From Eubacterium sp. (lineage in GTDB: Bacteria; Bacillota; Clostridia; Lachnospirales; Lachnospiraceae): DNA of 13,681 bases. Shown piece after piece: positions 7,097 through 13,681 of this stretch. Position 1 is the first letter of the stretch; every line of letters starts with the position of its first letter. The DNA lies in assembly GCA_003520145.1 (NCBI GenBank), contig DOVJ01000009.1, forward strand, positions 1 through 13,681, written 5' to 3'. Under the pieces are notes generated by a model that ran no database searches, was not told the origin of the DNA, and was given only the letters and a program-made list of their open reading frames with translations. Both the position numbers and the translations under genes were made by a program.

Positions 7097-8125
7097 TCAA
7101 CATTTACCAAATCCGCAGTTAGGATAAGTACAAGTATTACAATTCAGGCACAGACCGCCCTCACCCATCCTGTACAGATCCTCGCAACTGATCTCTTCCT
7201 TGCACATAAGTCTTGGAAGACACAGATCAAATATAGTTCGTTTAGCATACATAACGCATCCTGGCAATCCCACGACAGGTATACGCTTTTTTCCATAGTA
7301 AGACAACAAGAACATCGCTCCAGGCAAAACAGGTGCACCATAGCTTATGATATCAGCGCCCGTATCCTTGATAGCAAGAGGCGTCCTATCATCTGGATCA
7401 ACACTCATGCCACCAGTCACACATACCATATCAGCACCATTGTTTATAAATTCAAGTATGTTGCTGACTATAGCATCGTGATCATCGCCTGTTATAACCT
7501 GTCCCATTATCTTAACATCATATTCCTCAAGTTTCTTTATCAGAACCTTGCCAAACTCATCCTTTATAAGACCTTTTTTTATCTCATTTCCAGTAGTTAC
7601 TATTCCAACCTTCATGCTATGATATGGCTTTAATTCAAGTATAGGACCTACAATCTCATTATTGAGTCTGTCCATCTTCTCCTTTTCGATCACAAGAGGA
7701 ATAATCCTTGTAGCAGCGACTTTATCTCCTTTTTTTACAGGAAAGTTACCATGTCTTGTTGCGATCATCATCTGACCATAGGAATTAACCTTAAAAAGCT
7801 CACCTCTATTGATCTTCAAGAGACCGTCAACTGCGGCGGATATCTCTATCTTACCTTCTTTTGGCTCGCTGTAAGTGAATTCCTTAGAATCTCTTATACA
7901 TAGATTCTTCAACACTTCTGCTGCTTCATTCTCATGGAGAATATCTTCGTTCTTTTCATAGATGAATATATGCTCCTTGCCCATAGAAAGAAGAACAGGG
8001 ATATCCTCTTTAGTAACAACATGTCCCTTTTTAAATCGCGCGTCCTTATAGACTCCAGGTATGATCTGCGTCATATCAAAAGCAAGAACCATGCCTACAC
8101 TATCTTCAGTTTTTATTTGTTTCAT
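7097..8125 (-). CDS. MoeA-like molybdopterin-binding protein with a cysteine-rich C-terminal tail
   Basis: This 342-residue protein is related to MoeA but is clearly not the canonical enzyme. Residues about 170-310 form a MoCF-biosynthesis (Mog/MoeA domain III) fold: VGIVTTGNEI (173-182), VTGGMSVDPDDRTP (236-249) and GLPGC (286-290). The first 165 residues are only loosely MoeA-like and lack the DGYAVR and MTG motifs seen in the MoeA encoded two genes upstream. Where MoeA has a PGKP-type loop, this protein reads PGAMF (268-272). It ends with five cysteines spaced C326-x2-C329-x2-C332-x4-C337-x4-C342, the last being the final residue. Such a cluster could bind iron-sulfur or zinc; this is inference. 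Likely roles are a molybdopterin or metal chaperone, or a regulator of insertion. An AAGGTGG ribosome site precedes the ATG, and mobA-mobB ends 6 bases upstream. Confidence 0.85.
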   Translation of the reverse strand: MKQIKTEDSVGMVLAFDMTQIIPGVYKDARFKKGHVVTKEDIPVLLSMGKEHIFIYEKNEDILHENEAAEVLKNLCIRDSKEFTYSEPKEGKIEISAAVDGLLKINRGELFKVNSYGQMMIATRHGNFPVKKGDKVAATRIIPLVIEKEKMDRLNNEIVGPILELKPYHSMKVGIVTTGNEIKKGLIKDEFGKVLIKKLEEYDVKIMGQVITGDDHDAIVSNILEFINNGADMVCVTGGMSVDPDDRTPLAIKDTGADIISYGAPVLPGAMFLLSYYGKKRIPVVGLPGCVMYAKRTIFDLCLPRLMCKEEISCEDLYRMGEGGLCLNCNTCTYPNCGFGKC

Positions 8126-8131
8126 GATATA

Positions 8132-9199
8132 TTAACCACCTTGAAAGTATTCCTTCAAGCACATATATATGCCTTTGTAATCATTTAAGTCAAAGACAGA
8201 CAGAGAATTATAATTAGATATGCAATCACTTGCTATACAGATGATATGTTTTTCATCACAATATGGTTTTGTACTGACTTCTTTTCTTACAACTTCGATT
8301 TTAGGATAATCACTGTCCTTCATCCCTTCGAGTATGATATAATCATAACCTTGAAGCTTCATGATCAGTTCCTTCTCATTAGTTTGGCGCTTTTCATAGA
8401 GAGTATAACGATTTCCCGAATATATCCCAACGCCACAAGCACCCGCCATAGAAACCCTGTAAGTATCAGTTCCTTCGTGATCCATATCAAAATCATGTCC
8501 GTCATGCTTAATAACAGCCACTTTCAAACCATCTGATATGAATTCATTGATAAGCTTTTCTATAAGATAGGTCTTACCGCTGTTTTTTATACCACTAATG
8601 GCAAATACATGCGGTTTCATCAGATCATGATATTCATCAGGCGTGTTTATATTCTTTACGACAACTTTATCCATGCAGGATAATTCCAAAGAAGCATATA
8701 CAACATTGACCTGATTATATATATCCACAAGTCTGTATCTGCCCTCAGATATCATCTTCTCAAGCACAGGAAGACACTTCTTAGAATATATGGCACACAG
8801 AGGATGTACCTTATCATCCTCTTTCATAACAACACAATCCACACCGTCACTGATAAACTGCTCAAGATAGCGTACACAACGCTCATCTATATAAGGCATA
8901 TCTACAGCGCATACAAACACATAATCATTAGACGAAGCTTTCAAGCTTTGATATATACCCTCTATCGGTCCTATATCCGCATGCTCATCTACAAGCACCT
9001 TATCAACCTTGCTTAAAGCCTCGATTCCTTCGTATTTTTCTTTTTTATCCACGCTAAGTAAGACCTCACCCAAAGGGCAAAGTCTCTTTATGATCCTATT
9101 TACGAACAGATCATTTTCCAATTTGAGTAAAGCTTTATTCTTCCTCATGCGGGAACTTTTTCCACCGCTAAGGACAGCTATACTTACTTCGCGTTTCAT
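8132..9199 (-). CDS. mobA: MobA-MobB fusion: molybdenum cofactor guanylyltransferase with GTP-binding accessory domain
   Basis: MobA transfers GMP from GTP to molybdenum cofactor to form the MGD that formate dehydrogenase uses; MobB is a GTP-binding helper. The two are joined here in 355 residues. The MobA domain spans about 1-192, with the nucleotide loop LSGGKSSRM (10-18) and the metal-site aspartate D100 in CAVDMPYI. Its loop reads RMRKNK where the usual consensus is RMGxxK. The MobB domain spans about 196-355, with P-loop GIKNSGKT (203-210), KHDGHDFDMD (231-240), GTDTYR (243-248) and the LEGMK motif (290-294). AGGAAA precedes the ATG at 9199, and moeA ends 9 bases upstream. MobA-MobB fusions occur in other bacteria. 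The presence of MobA supports bis-MGD as the cofactor of the adjacent FdhA. Confidence 0.94.
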   Translation of the reverse strand: MKREVSIAVLSGGKSSRMRKNKALLKLENDLFVNRIIKRLCPLGEVLLSVDKKEKYEGIEALSKVDKVLVDEHADIGPIEGIYQSLKASSNDYVFVCAVDMPYIDERCVRYLEQFISDGVDCVVMKEDDKVHPLCAIYSKKCLPVLEKMISEGRYRLVDIYNQVNVVYASLELSCMDKVVVKNINTPDEYHDLMKPHVFAISGIKNSGKTYLIEKLINEFISDGLKVAVIKHDGHDFDMDHEGTDTYRVSMAGACGVGIYSGNRYTLYEKRQTNEKELIMKLQGYDYIILEGMKDSDYPKIEVVRKEVSTKPYCDEKHIICIASDCISNYNSLSVFDLNDYKGIYMCLKEYFQGG

Positions 9200-9208
9200 A
9201 ATAATTTC

Positions 9209-10387
9209 CTACTTCATAAGATATATATCTACCAGTTCATCATCCGGTACTTTTTTCATATCTATAAGACAATTACACATGACCATATTGGATATAACAG
9301 ATGATTCATGCTTCTCATCAGGAACCCTGACGGTGTCATTCTCGTGGATTCCTCTAACTATACGTCTTCCCCTGACTTTCTTAGAGAATCCTCCGACAAA
9401 TCTTGCTTTAGTCCTAGCAAGCCTCATCTCTTCAACGCCATACATACCATAGAGATATTCATAATAGAATATCATAAAATGTACCAGCGCAGCGTAAGGA
9501 TTGCCAGATAAGCAAAGTACATGGCTGTCTTTATATACATATCCTCCTGTTGGAGTTCCCGGCTGAACATCTACGCCTCTAAATAACAGCTTAGCACCTA
9601 TGTCATCCATCACATAAGGAATAAAATCCCTTTTACCAACCGACATACCGCCTGTAGTTATGATAAGATCAGCACTATCCGCCGCTTTATCTATGATATC
9701 CTTAAAAGCTTCTTCATCATCAGGACATATATACTTTCCTTCGCATATCATACCGCTTCTCTTGATATAAGATTCAAGTATATATGAAGTACTGTTATAT
9801 ATCTTGCCCTTTTCATAAGGACTGCCCGCCTCAAGAAGTTCAGAACCAGTTGATATTATCGCAATTCTTGCTTGCTTGTACACAGAAACTTTATCGTTCC
9901 CCTGCATAGCGATACATCCGATATGCATAGGTCCAAGCTTAGTTCCCGTTTTGAAAAGAAGACTTCCTTCAGAAACATCCTCGGCAATTCTGCATATATT
10001 AAACCAAGGCTTTGCATCTGTTCTTATCTCAACCTTATCCATACCATAATCGGTATCCTCCTGCTTGATAACACAGTCATAACCATCAGGTATGTAAGCA
10101 CCAGTCATAACTCTGACTGCAGTATTAGGCTTTGCCTCATAATCATTACTCTCACCTGCAAGATTCTCACCAACAACAGTCATAACATAAGGAGCACCAC
10201 CCATGCAGTCGATACTCCTTACAGCATATCCGTCCATAGCCGAACGGTTATATGAAGGCACATTCATGACGGCAGATATATCCTTTGCGAGGATTCTGCC
10301 GTCACACTCGGATATAGACACTTCTTCTATATCCGAGATCTTTATGCCATTTGTAAATATTTTTATAGCCTCTTCTATACTTACCAT
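9209..10387 (-). CDS. moeA: Molybdopterin molybdenumtransferase
   Basis: MoeA inserts molybdate (or tungstate) into adenylated molybdopterin. It has 392 residues, near the family norm. Motifs in order are NRSAMDGYAVR (47-57) with D52, VMTGAYIPDGYDCVIKQED (93-111) with T95, ISTGSEL (178-184) with E183, TTGGMSVGKRDF (244-255) with D254, and LSGNPYAA (293-300). The loop PGTPTGGY (276-283) has threonine where E. coli MoeA has lysine (PGKP); this form may be normal for clostridial MoeA, which I cannot check here. The ATG at 10387 follows the fdhA stop codon by 3 bases, with AGAAGG inside the fdhA end as ribosome site, so coupling is expected. It is the first accessory gene after the enzyme and one of two MoeA-like genes in the operon. 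Confidence 0.95.
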   Translation of the reverse strand: MVSIEEAIKIFTNGIKISDIEEVSISECDGRILAKDISAVMNVPSYNRSAMDGYAVRSIDCMGGAPYVMTVVGENLAGESNDYEAKPNTAVRVMTGAYIPDGYDCVIKQEDTDYGMDKVEIRTDAKPWFNICRIAEDVSEGSLLFKTGTKLGPMHIGCIAMQGNDKVSVYKQARIAIISTGSELLEAGSPYEKGKIYNSTSYILESYIKRSGMICEGKYICPDDEEAFKDIIDKAADSADLIITTGGMSVGKRDFIPYVMDDIGAKLLFRGVDVQPGTPTGGYVYKDSHVLCLSGNPYAALVHFMIFYYEYLYGMYGVEEMRLARTKARFVGGFSKKVRGRRIVRGIHENDTVRVPDEKHESSVISNMVMCNCLIDMKKVPDDELVDIYLMK

Positions 10388-10390
10388 ATA

Positions 10391-13084
10391 TCAAGCCTTC
10401 TCAATATTGATAGCACATACCTTATAATCAGGTATCTTAGCAATATTATCAGTTGCCGCTATTGTAACCCAGTTAGCATTGCCATCAGGGAAGTGGAAAG
10501 TCATAAATGTTTCTCTTGGACTTACCTTATCGGTAACACGAGCACTTGTATAGAGTTCACCACGTCTTGAATAAACTCTTACCTTATCACCATCCGCAAC
10601 ACCAAGTCTTGCAGCATCCTCAGGATTAAGCTCAATATATGATGAATGAGCAATCTTGTTGATTCCTTCTGTTCTACCCGTCATAGCTCTTGTATTATAG
10701 TGATAGAGCATACGGCCTGTCATAAGTGTAAATGGATATTCATCATCAGGCAATTCCTTAGAAGGCATATATGCAGCTGGATAGAAAAGCGCTCTTTCGC
10801 CTCTTGAGAATTTACCCACATGCATGATAGGTGTACCCGGATGATCAGCCGAAGGACATGGCCACTGTATAGATTCGCCAGTATCAAGTCTCTTATGAGA
10901 TATACCACCAAAAGAAGGTGTAAGCGAAGCAATCTCATCCATGATATCAGCAGCACTGTCATAATGACACTCATAACCCATTCTTGTCATGATCTCACAG
11001 AGTATCTCATAATCCTGCTTACATTCACCTTCAGGCTCAACAGCTTTACGAACTCTCTGTACTCTTCTTTCTGTATTAGAGAAGGTACCTTCCTTCTCAG
11101 CATAACATACTGCAGGCAAGACAACATCAGCAAGCTTAGCAGTCTCTGTCATGAATATCTCCTGAATTGCGAAGAATTCGAGATTATTGATTGCCTTAAG
11201 AAGATGGTTAGTATCAGGATCAGTAACAACAGGATCCTCGCCCATGATATACAGAGCTTTGATATCACCCTTAATCGCAGCAGGAATAACATCTGTCATC
11301 ATAAGACCTGGCTTAGGATTAAGCTTTGTACCCCATGCTTTTTCAAACTTCTTAAGGACATCTGGATTTGCAACCTTCTGATATCCAGGGAAATCACCCG
11401 GCATACAGCCCATATCACAGGCACCCTGTACGTTGTTCTGGCCTCTGAGAGGATTAACACCACAGCCCTCACGACCTATCTTACCACACATAAGAGCAAG
11501 ATTAGACGTACTCATAACACCTTCTGTACCCTGTGAGTGCTCTGTTACACCAAGGCAATAGATGATAGAAGCCTTATCAGCTGTAGCATACATCCTTGCT
11601 GCTTCCTTGATATCTTCGGCATCTACATGACAAAGCTTTGCGATATCTTCAGGCTTGTAATCCTTAAGGATTTCTCTGAATTCTTCAAATCCTTCAGTCT
11701 TATTCGCTATATATTCCTTATCTTCAAGACCTTCAGAAAGGATATAATTCATCATCGCATTAAGGATTGCGATATTAGTACCCGGCTTGATCTGAAGATG
11801 TATCTTAGCCTGGTCGCAAAGATCGATTCTTCTTGGATCTATAACTATGATCTTAGTTCCTCTCATAGCTGCCTGACGAATCTGAGTACCTATAACAGGA
11901 TGTGCCTCAGTTGTATTAGAACCTATGAGAAGAATAACATCTGTATGTGTTATATCTGTGATAGTATTGGTCATAGCGCCTGAACCGAGAGTCATAGCAA
12001 GACCATGAACAGTTGCAGAGTGACATAGTCTCGCACACTGGTCAACATTGTTGGTACCTATACCGGCTCTCATCATCTTCTGGAAGACATAATTATCTTC
12101 GTTGACAGTTCTCGAGCAAGAGAAACCTGCTATAGCGTCAGGACCATACTGATCGCGTATACCCTTAAGCTTTGAAGCTATAAGATCAAGAGCCTCATCC
12201 CATGTTGCTCTCTCGAACACGCCATTCTTTTTGATCAGAGGATACTTTAATCTATCAGGATGATTGATAAAGTTATATGCAAAACGTCCCTTTACACAGA
12301 GTAATCCCTTATTAGAAGGACCATTAACAGGTTCTACACCTACAACCTTATTATTCTTAACAAGAAGATTCATCTGACAACCTGTTGCACAATGTGGACA
12401 TGTTGTAAGAACTCTCTTAAGAGACCAGTCTCTGTACTTCTTACTTGCCTTAGTACTAAGAGCACCTGTCGGACAATTGAATACACAGTTACCGCATGAT
12501 TCACACTTTGTGCTATCCCATGTTCTATAATAAGCAGGACCCATAGAAGCTGTATAGCCTCTTCCGTTATTGCTTATAACCTTTCTTCCCTGAAGATCTC
12601 CACATACTCTGCTACATGTATGACAATTTATACAGAGATTAGGATCAAAATCGAAGAAATTGTTGCTTGTATCGATAGGCAATTCTTCTGTTGGAGAACC
12701 AAAGCTTGATTCCTCCACGCCATACTCCATACAGTATTCCTGTAACTTACAGATACTGTTCTGAGGACAGCTGAAACATTTTTTAACATGTTTGCTCAAG
12801 AGAAGTTCAAGTACAAACTTTCTAGCCTCTATAACCTTTGGCGAATGTGTTGATACGCGCATACCTTCATAACATTCAGCAGCACAGCCTATCTGAAGAC
12901 CACGTCTTCCTTCAACTTCAACCACACACATACGGCAAGAGCCATCCGGCAATTGATCCTTCATATAACAGAGAGTCGGTATAACAACACCGATCTTTTC
13001 AGCTGCAGCTCTTATAGTAGTACCTTCTTCAACCTGAACTGAAACACCATTAATCTCAACATTTACTATCTTTTTACTGCTCAT
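10391..13084 (-). CDS. fdhA: Formate dehydrogenase catalytic (alpha) subunit, cysteine type, with NuoG-like N-terminus
   Basis: This molybdenum or tungsten bis-MGD enzyme interconverts formate and CO2 and passes electrons through a chain of iron-sulfur clusters. It has 897 residues. The N-terminus is a NuoG/HydA-like 2Fe-2S domain (C39, C50, C53, C67), followed by a His-Cys 4Fe-4S site (H99, C103, C106, C112). Two ferredoxin-type 4Fe-4S motifs come next (C151/154/157/161 and C194/197/200/204). The molybdopterin domain starts with C229-x2-C232-x3-C236 and C263, with K265 just after. The metal ligand is C354 (codon TGT at 12025-12023) in the motif ARLCHS, followed by H355; E. coli FdhF has selenocysteine there. 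The NPLRGQNNVQGACDMG segment (544-559) carries R547 and closely follows FdhF. A dinucleotide-binding domain ends the protein. A GGGGG-containing ribosome site lies just upstream. With the adjacent NuoF-like subunit, an NAD(P)-linked or electron-bifurcating complex is likely. Confidence 0.95.
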   Translation of the reverse strand: MSSKKIVNVEINGVSVQVEEGTTIRAAAEKIGVVIPTLCYMKDQLPDGSCRMCVVEVEGRRGLQIGCAAECYEGMRVSTHSPKVIEARKFVLELLLSKHVKKCFSCPQNSICKLQEYCMEYGVEESSFGSPTEELPIDTSNNFFDFDPNLCINCHTCSRVCGDLQGRKVISNNGRGYTASMGPAYYRTWDSTKCESCGNCVFNCPTGALSTKASKKYRDWSLKRVLTTCPHCATGCQMNLLVKNNKVVGVEPVNGPSNKGLLCVKGRFAYNFINHPDRLKYPLIKKNGVFERATWDEALDLIASKLKGIRDQYGPDAIAGFSCSRTVNEDNYVFQKMMRAGIGTNNVDQCARLCHSATVHGLAMTLGSGAMTNTITDITHTDVILLIGSNTTEAHPVIGTQIRQAAMRGTKIIVIDPRRIDLCDQAKIHLQIKPGTNIAILNAMMNYILSEGLEDKEYIANKTEGFEEFREILKDYKPEDIAKLCHVDAEDIKEAARMYATADKASIIYCLGVTEHSQGTEGVMSTSNLALMCGKIGREGCGVNPLRGQNNVQGACDMGCMPGDFPGYQKVANPDVLKKFEKAWGTKLNPKPGLMMTDVIPAAIKGDIKALYIMGEDPVVTDPDTNHLLKAINNLEFFAIQEIFMTETAKLADVVLPAVCYAEKEGTFSNTERRVQRVRKAVEPEGECKQDYEILCEIMTRMGYECHYDSAADIMDEIASLTPSFGGISHKRLDTGESIQWPCPSADHPGTPIMHVGKFSRGERALFYPAAYMPSKELPDDEYPFTLMTGRMLYHYNTRAMTGRTEGINKIAHSSYIELNPEDAARLGVADGDKVRVYSRRGELYTSARVTDKVSPRETFMTFHFPDGNANWVTIAATDNIAKIPDYKVCAINIEKA

Positions 13085-13094
13085 AGTTGCCCCC

Positions 13095-13681
13095 TTAATT
13101 CCATGTTTCTATGCGCTTGCAACATGACTCGAATTCATATCTAGAATGTGCGAGCGCATTGTTAAGTGCAACATTGTTAGCCTGACCAAGACCACAGGCT
13201 GCTGTCAGTCTGATCATATCACCGAGTTCCTTGAGTTTATCTATATCCTCAGGCACAGCCTTTCTGTCTATGAGCTTTCTGAATATCTCAAGCATTCTCT
13301 CAGTACCTATACGACAAGGGGTACACTTGCCACACGACTCATGTACAAAGAATTCTGTAACTTTCATACAATATTCAACCAAAGATACACTCTCATCCAT
13401 AACGACGATTGCACCCGAACCGATTGCAAGGCCAGCCTTCTTCATACTATCATAATCATATGGTATATCAAACTGCTCAGGAAATCCTATAGGACCTGAC
13501 TGACCGCCAAAGTGTACGAACTTGATAGGCATACCCGAAGTAGTTCCTCCACCGTACTCTTCACTGTAGAGGATATCCTTAAGAGAAGTTCCGAGACCAA
13601 CCTCATATACGCCCTTATTCTTAGCATGACCACATATAGTTATAAGCTTTGTTCCGCCACTTGTCTCTGTACCCATCTCTC
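13095..13681 (-). CDS. NuoF/HydB-like NADH-binding flavin and iron-sulfur subunit (3' part, runs off the right edge)
   Basis: This is the C-terminal part of a NuoF-type diaphorase subunit, which exchanges electrons between NAD(H), FMN and a 4Fe-4S cluster. The frame is still open at base 13681. The Met codon at 13676 is internal: its MGTETSGGTK matches the IGTEKSKGTK region in the middle of NuoF. About 195 residues are visible. Counting from that Met, they include a SLBB-like region (about 20-60), FGGQSGPIGF (56-65), GSGAIVVMDE (86-95) and the cluster motif ESCGKCTPCR (113-122) with C115, C118 and C121, plus the fourth ligand C161 in TAACGLG. The protein stops at ETWN without the C-terminal ferredoxin domain that HydB-type subunits often add. 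fdhA starts 10 bases downstream, so this is most likely the NAD-linked partner of FdhA. A NuoE-like gene may lie beyond the edge. Confidence 0.93.
   Translation of the reverse strand, partial: EMGTETSGGTKLITICGHAKNKGVYEVGLGTSLKDILYSEEYGGGTTSGMPIKFVHFGGQSGPIGFPEQFDIPYDYDSMKKAGLAIGSGAIVVMDESVSLVEYCMKVTEFFVHESCGKCTPCRIGTERMLEIFRKLIDRKAVPEDIDKLKELGDMIRLTAACGLGQANNVALNNALAHSRYEFESCCKRIETWN

Noticed and set aside
10820..11536. A 238-codon open frame on the plus strand opposite fdhA, and similar plus-strand frames of 100-200 codons at 507-1112 and 1244-1843.
   Set aside because: They lie antisense to strongly conserved genes, encode leucine-, isoleucine- and serine-rich low-complexity proteins with no recognisable motif, and arise from the codon bias of the true genes.
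13650..13676. ATG at 13676 considered as the true start of the NuoF-like gene.
   Set aside because: The frame stays open to the window edge, and the residues after this Met match the middle of NuoF, so the gene begins outside the window.
1..13681. Searched by eye for mobile elements, CRISPR arrays, defence or toxin genes and tRNA genes.
   Set aside because: None seen. Nearly all of the sequence is accounted for by the operon, the T-box leader and pheST.

Overview
The window reads almost entirely from the minus strand. It looks like a chromosomal piece of a low-GC, anaerobic Firmicute, most likely Clostridia and plausibly Lachnospiraceae. That placement is inferred from three things: a T-box-controlled phenylalanyl-tRNA synthetase operon, clostridial-style fusions of molybdenum-cofactor genes, and an NADH-dehydrogenase-like formate dehydrogenase. 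I see no mobile elements, CRISPR array, tRNA or rRNA genes.

Reading in the direction of transcription (right to left), the window opens inside a NuoF-like NADH/flavin subunit gene (13681-13095, 5' end outside the window). An 897-residue formate dehydrogenase catalytic subunit follows (13084-10391). It has a NuoG-like iron-sulfur N-terminus and a cysteine where many relatives carry selenocysteine. Nine genes that supply its cofactor come next, with gaps of only 1 to 17 bases: moeA, a mobA-mobB fusion, a second MoeA-like protein with a cysteine-rich tail, moaC, the molybdate ABC transporter modA-modB-modC, moaA, and a MOSC-Mog fusion. Eleven genes thus appear to form one long operon for metal uptake, pterin synthesis, metal insertion, dinucleotide attachment and the enzyme that uses the product.

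The pathway is nearly complete. MoaA and MoaC make cyclic pyranopterin monophosphate. The Mog domain adenylates molybdopterin, and MoeA inserts the metal delivered by ModABC. MobA adds GMP to give the bis-MGD used by FdhA. MPT synthase (MoaD/MoaE), MoeB and the sulfurtransferase FdhD are not in the window and must be encoded elsewhere or replaced.

At the left end is a separate unit: a strong sigma-A-type promoter (TTGACA, 17 bases, TACAAT), a Phe-specific T-box leader with a UUC specifier and an intrinsic terminator, then pheS and the first 271 codons of pheT. The promoter's -35 box lies 8 bases past the stop codon of the last cofactor gene. No terminator fits between the two units, so the T-box attenuator may also end the formate dehydrogenase operon transcript.

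These are recognisable families in a coherent layout, and I found no clearly undescribed system. The points most worth a second look are the Cys-tailed MoeA paralogue, the missing MPT synthase, the MOSC-Mog fusion and the possible read-through into the T-box.
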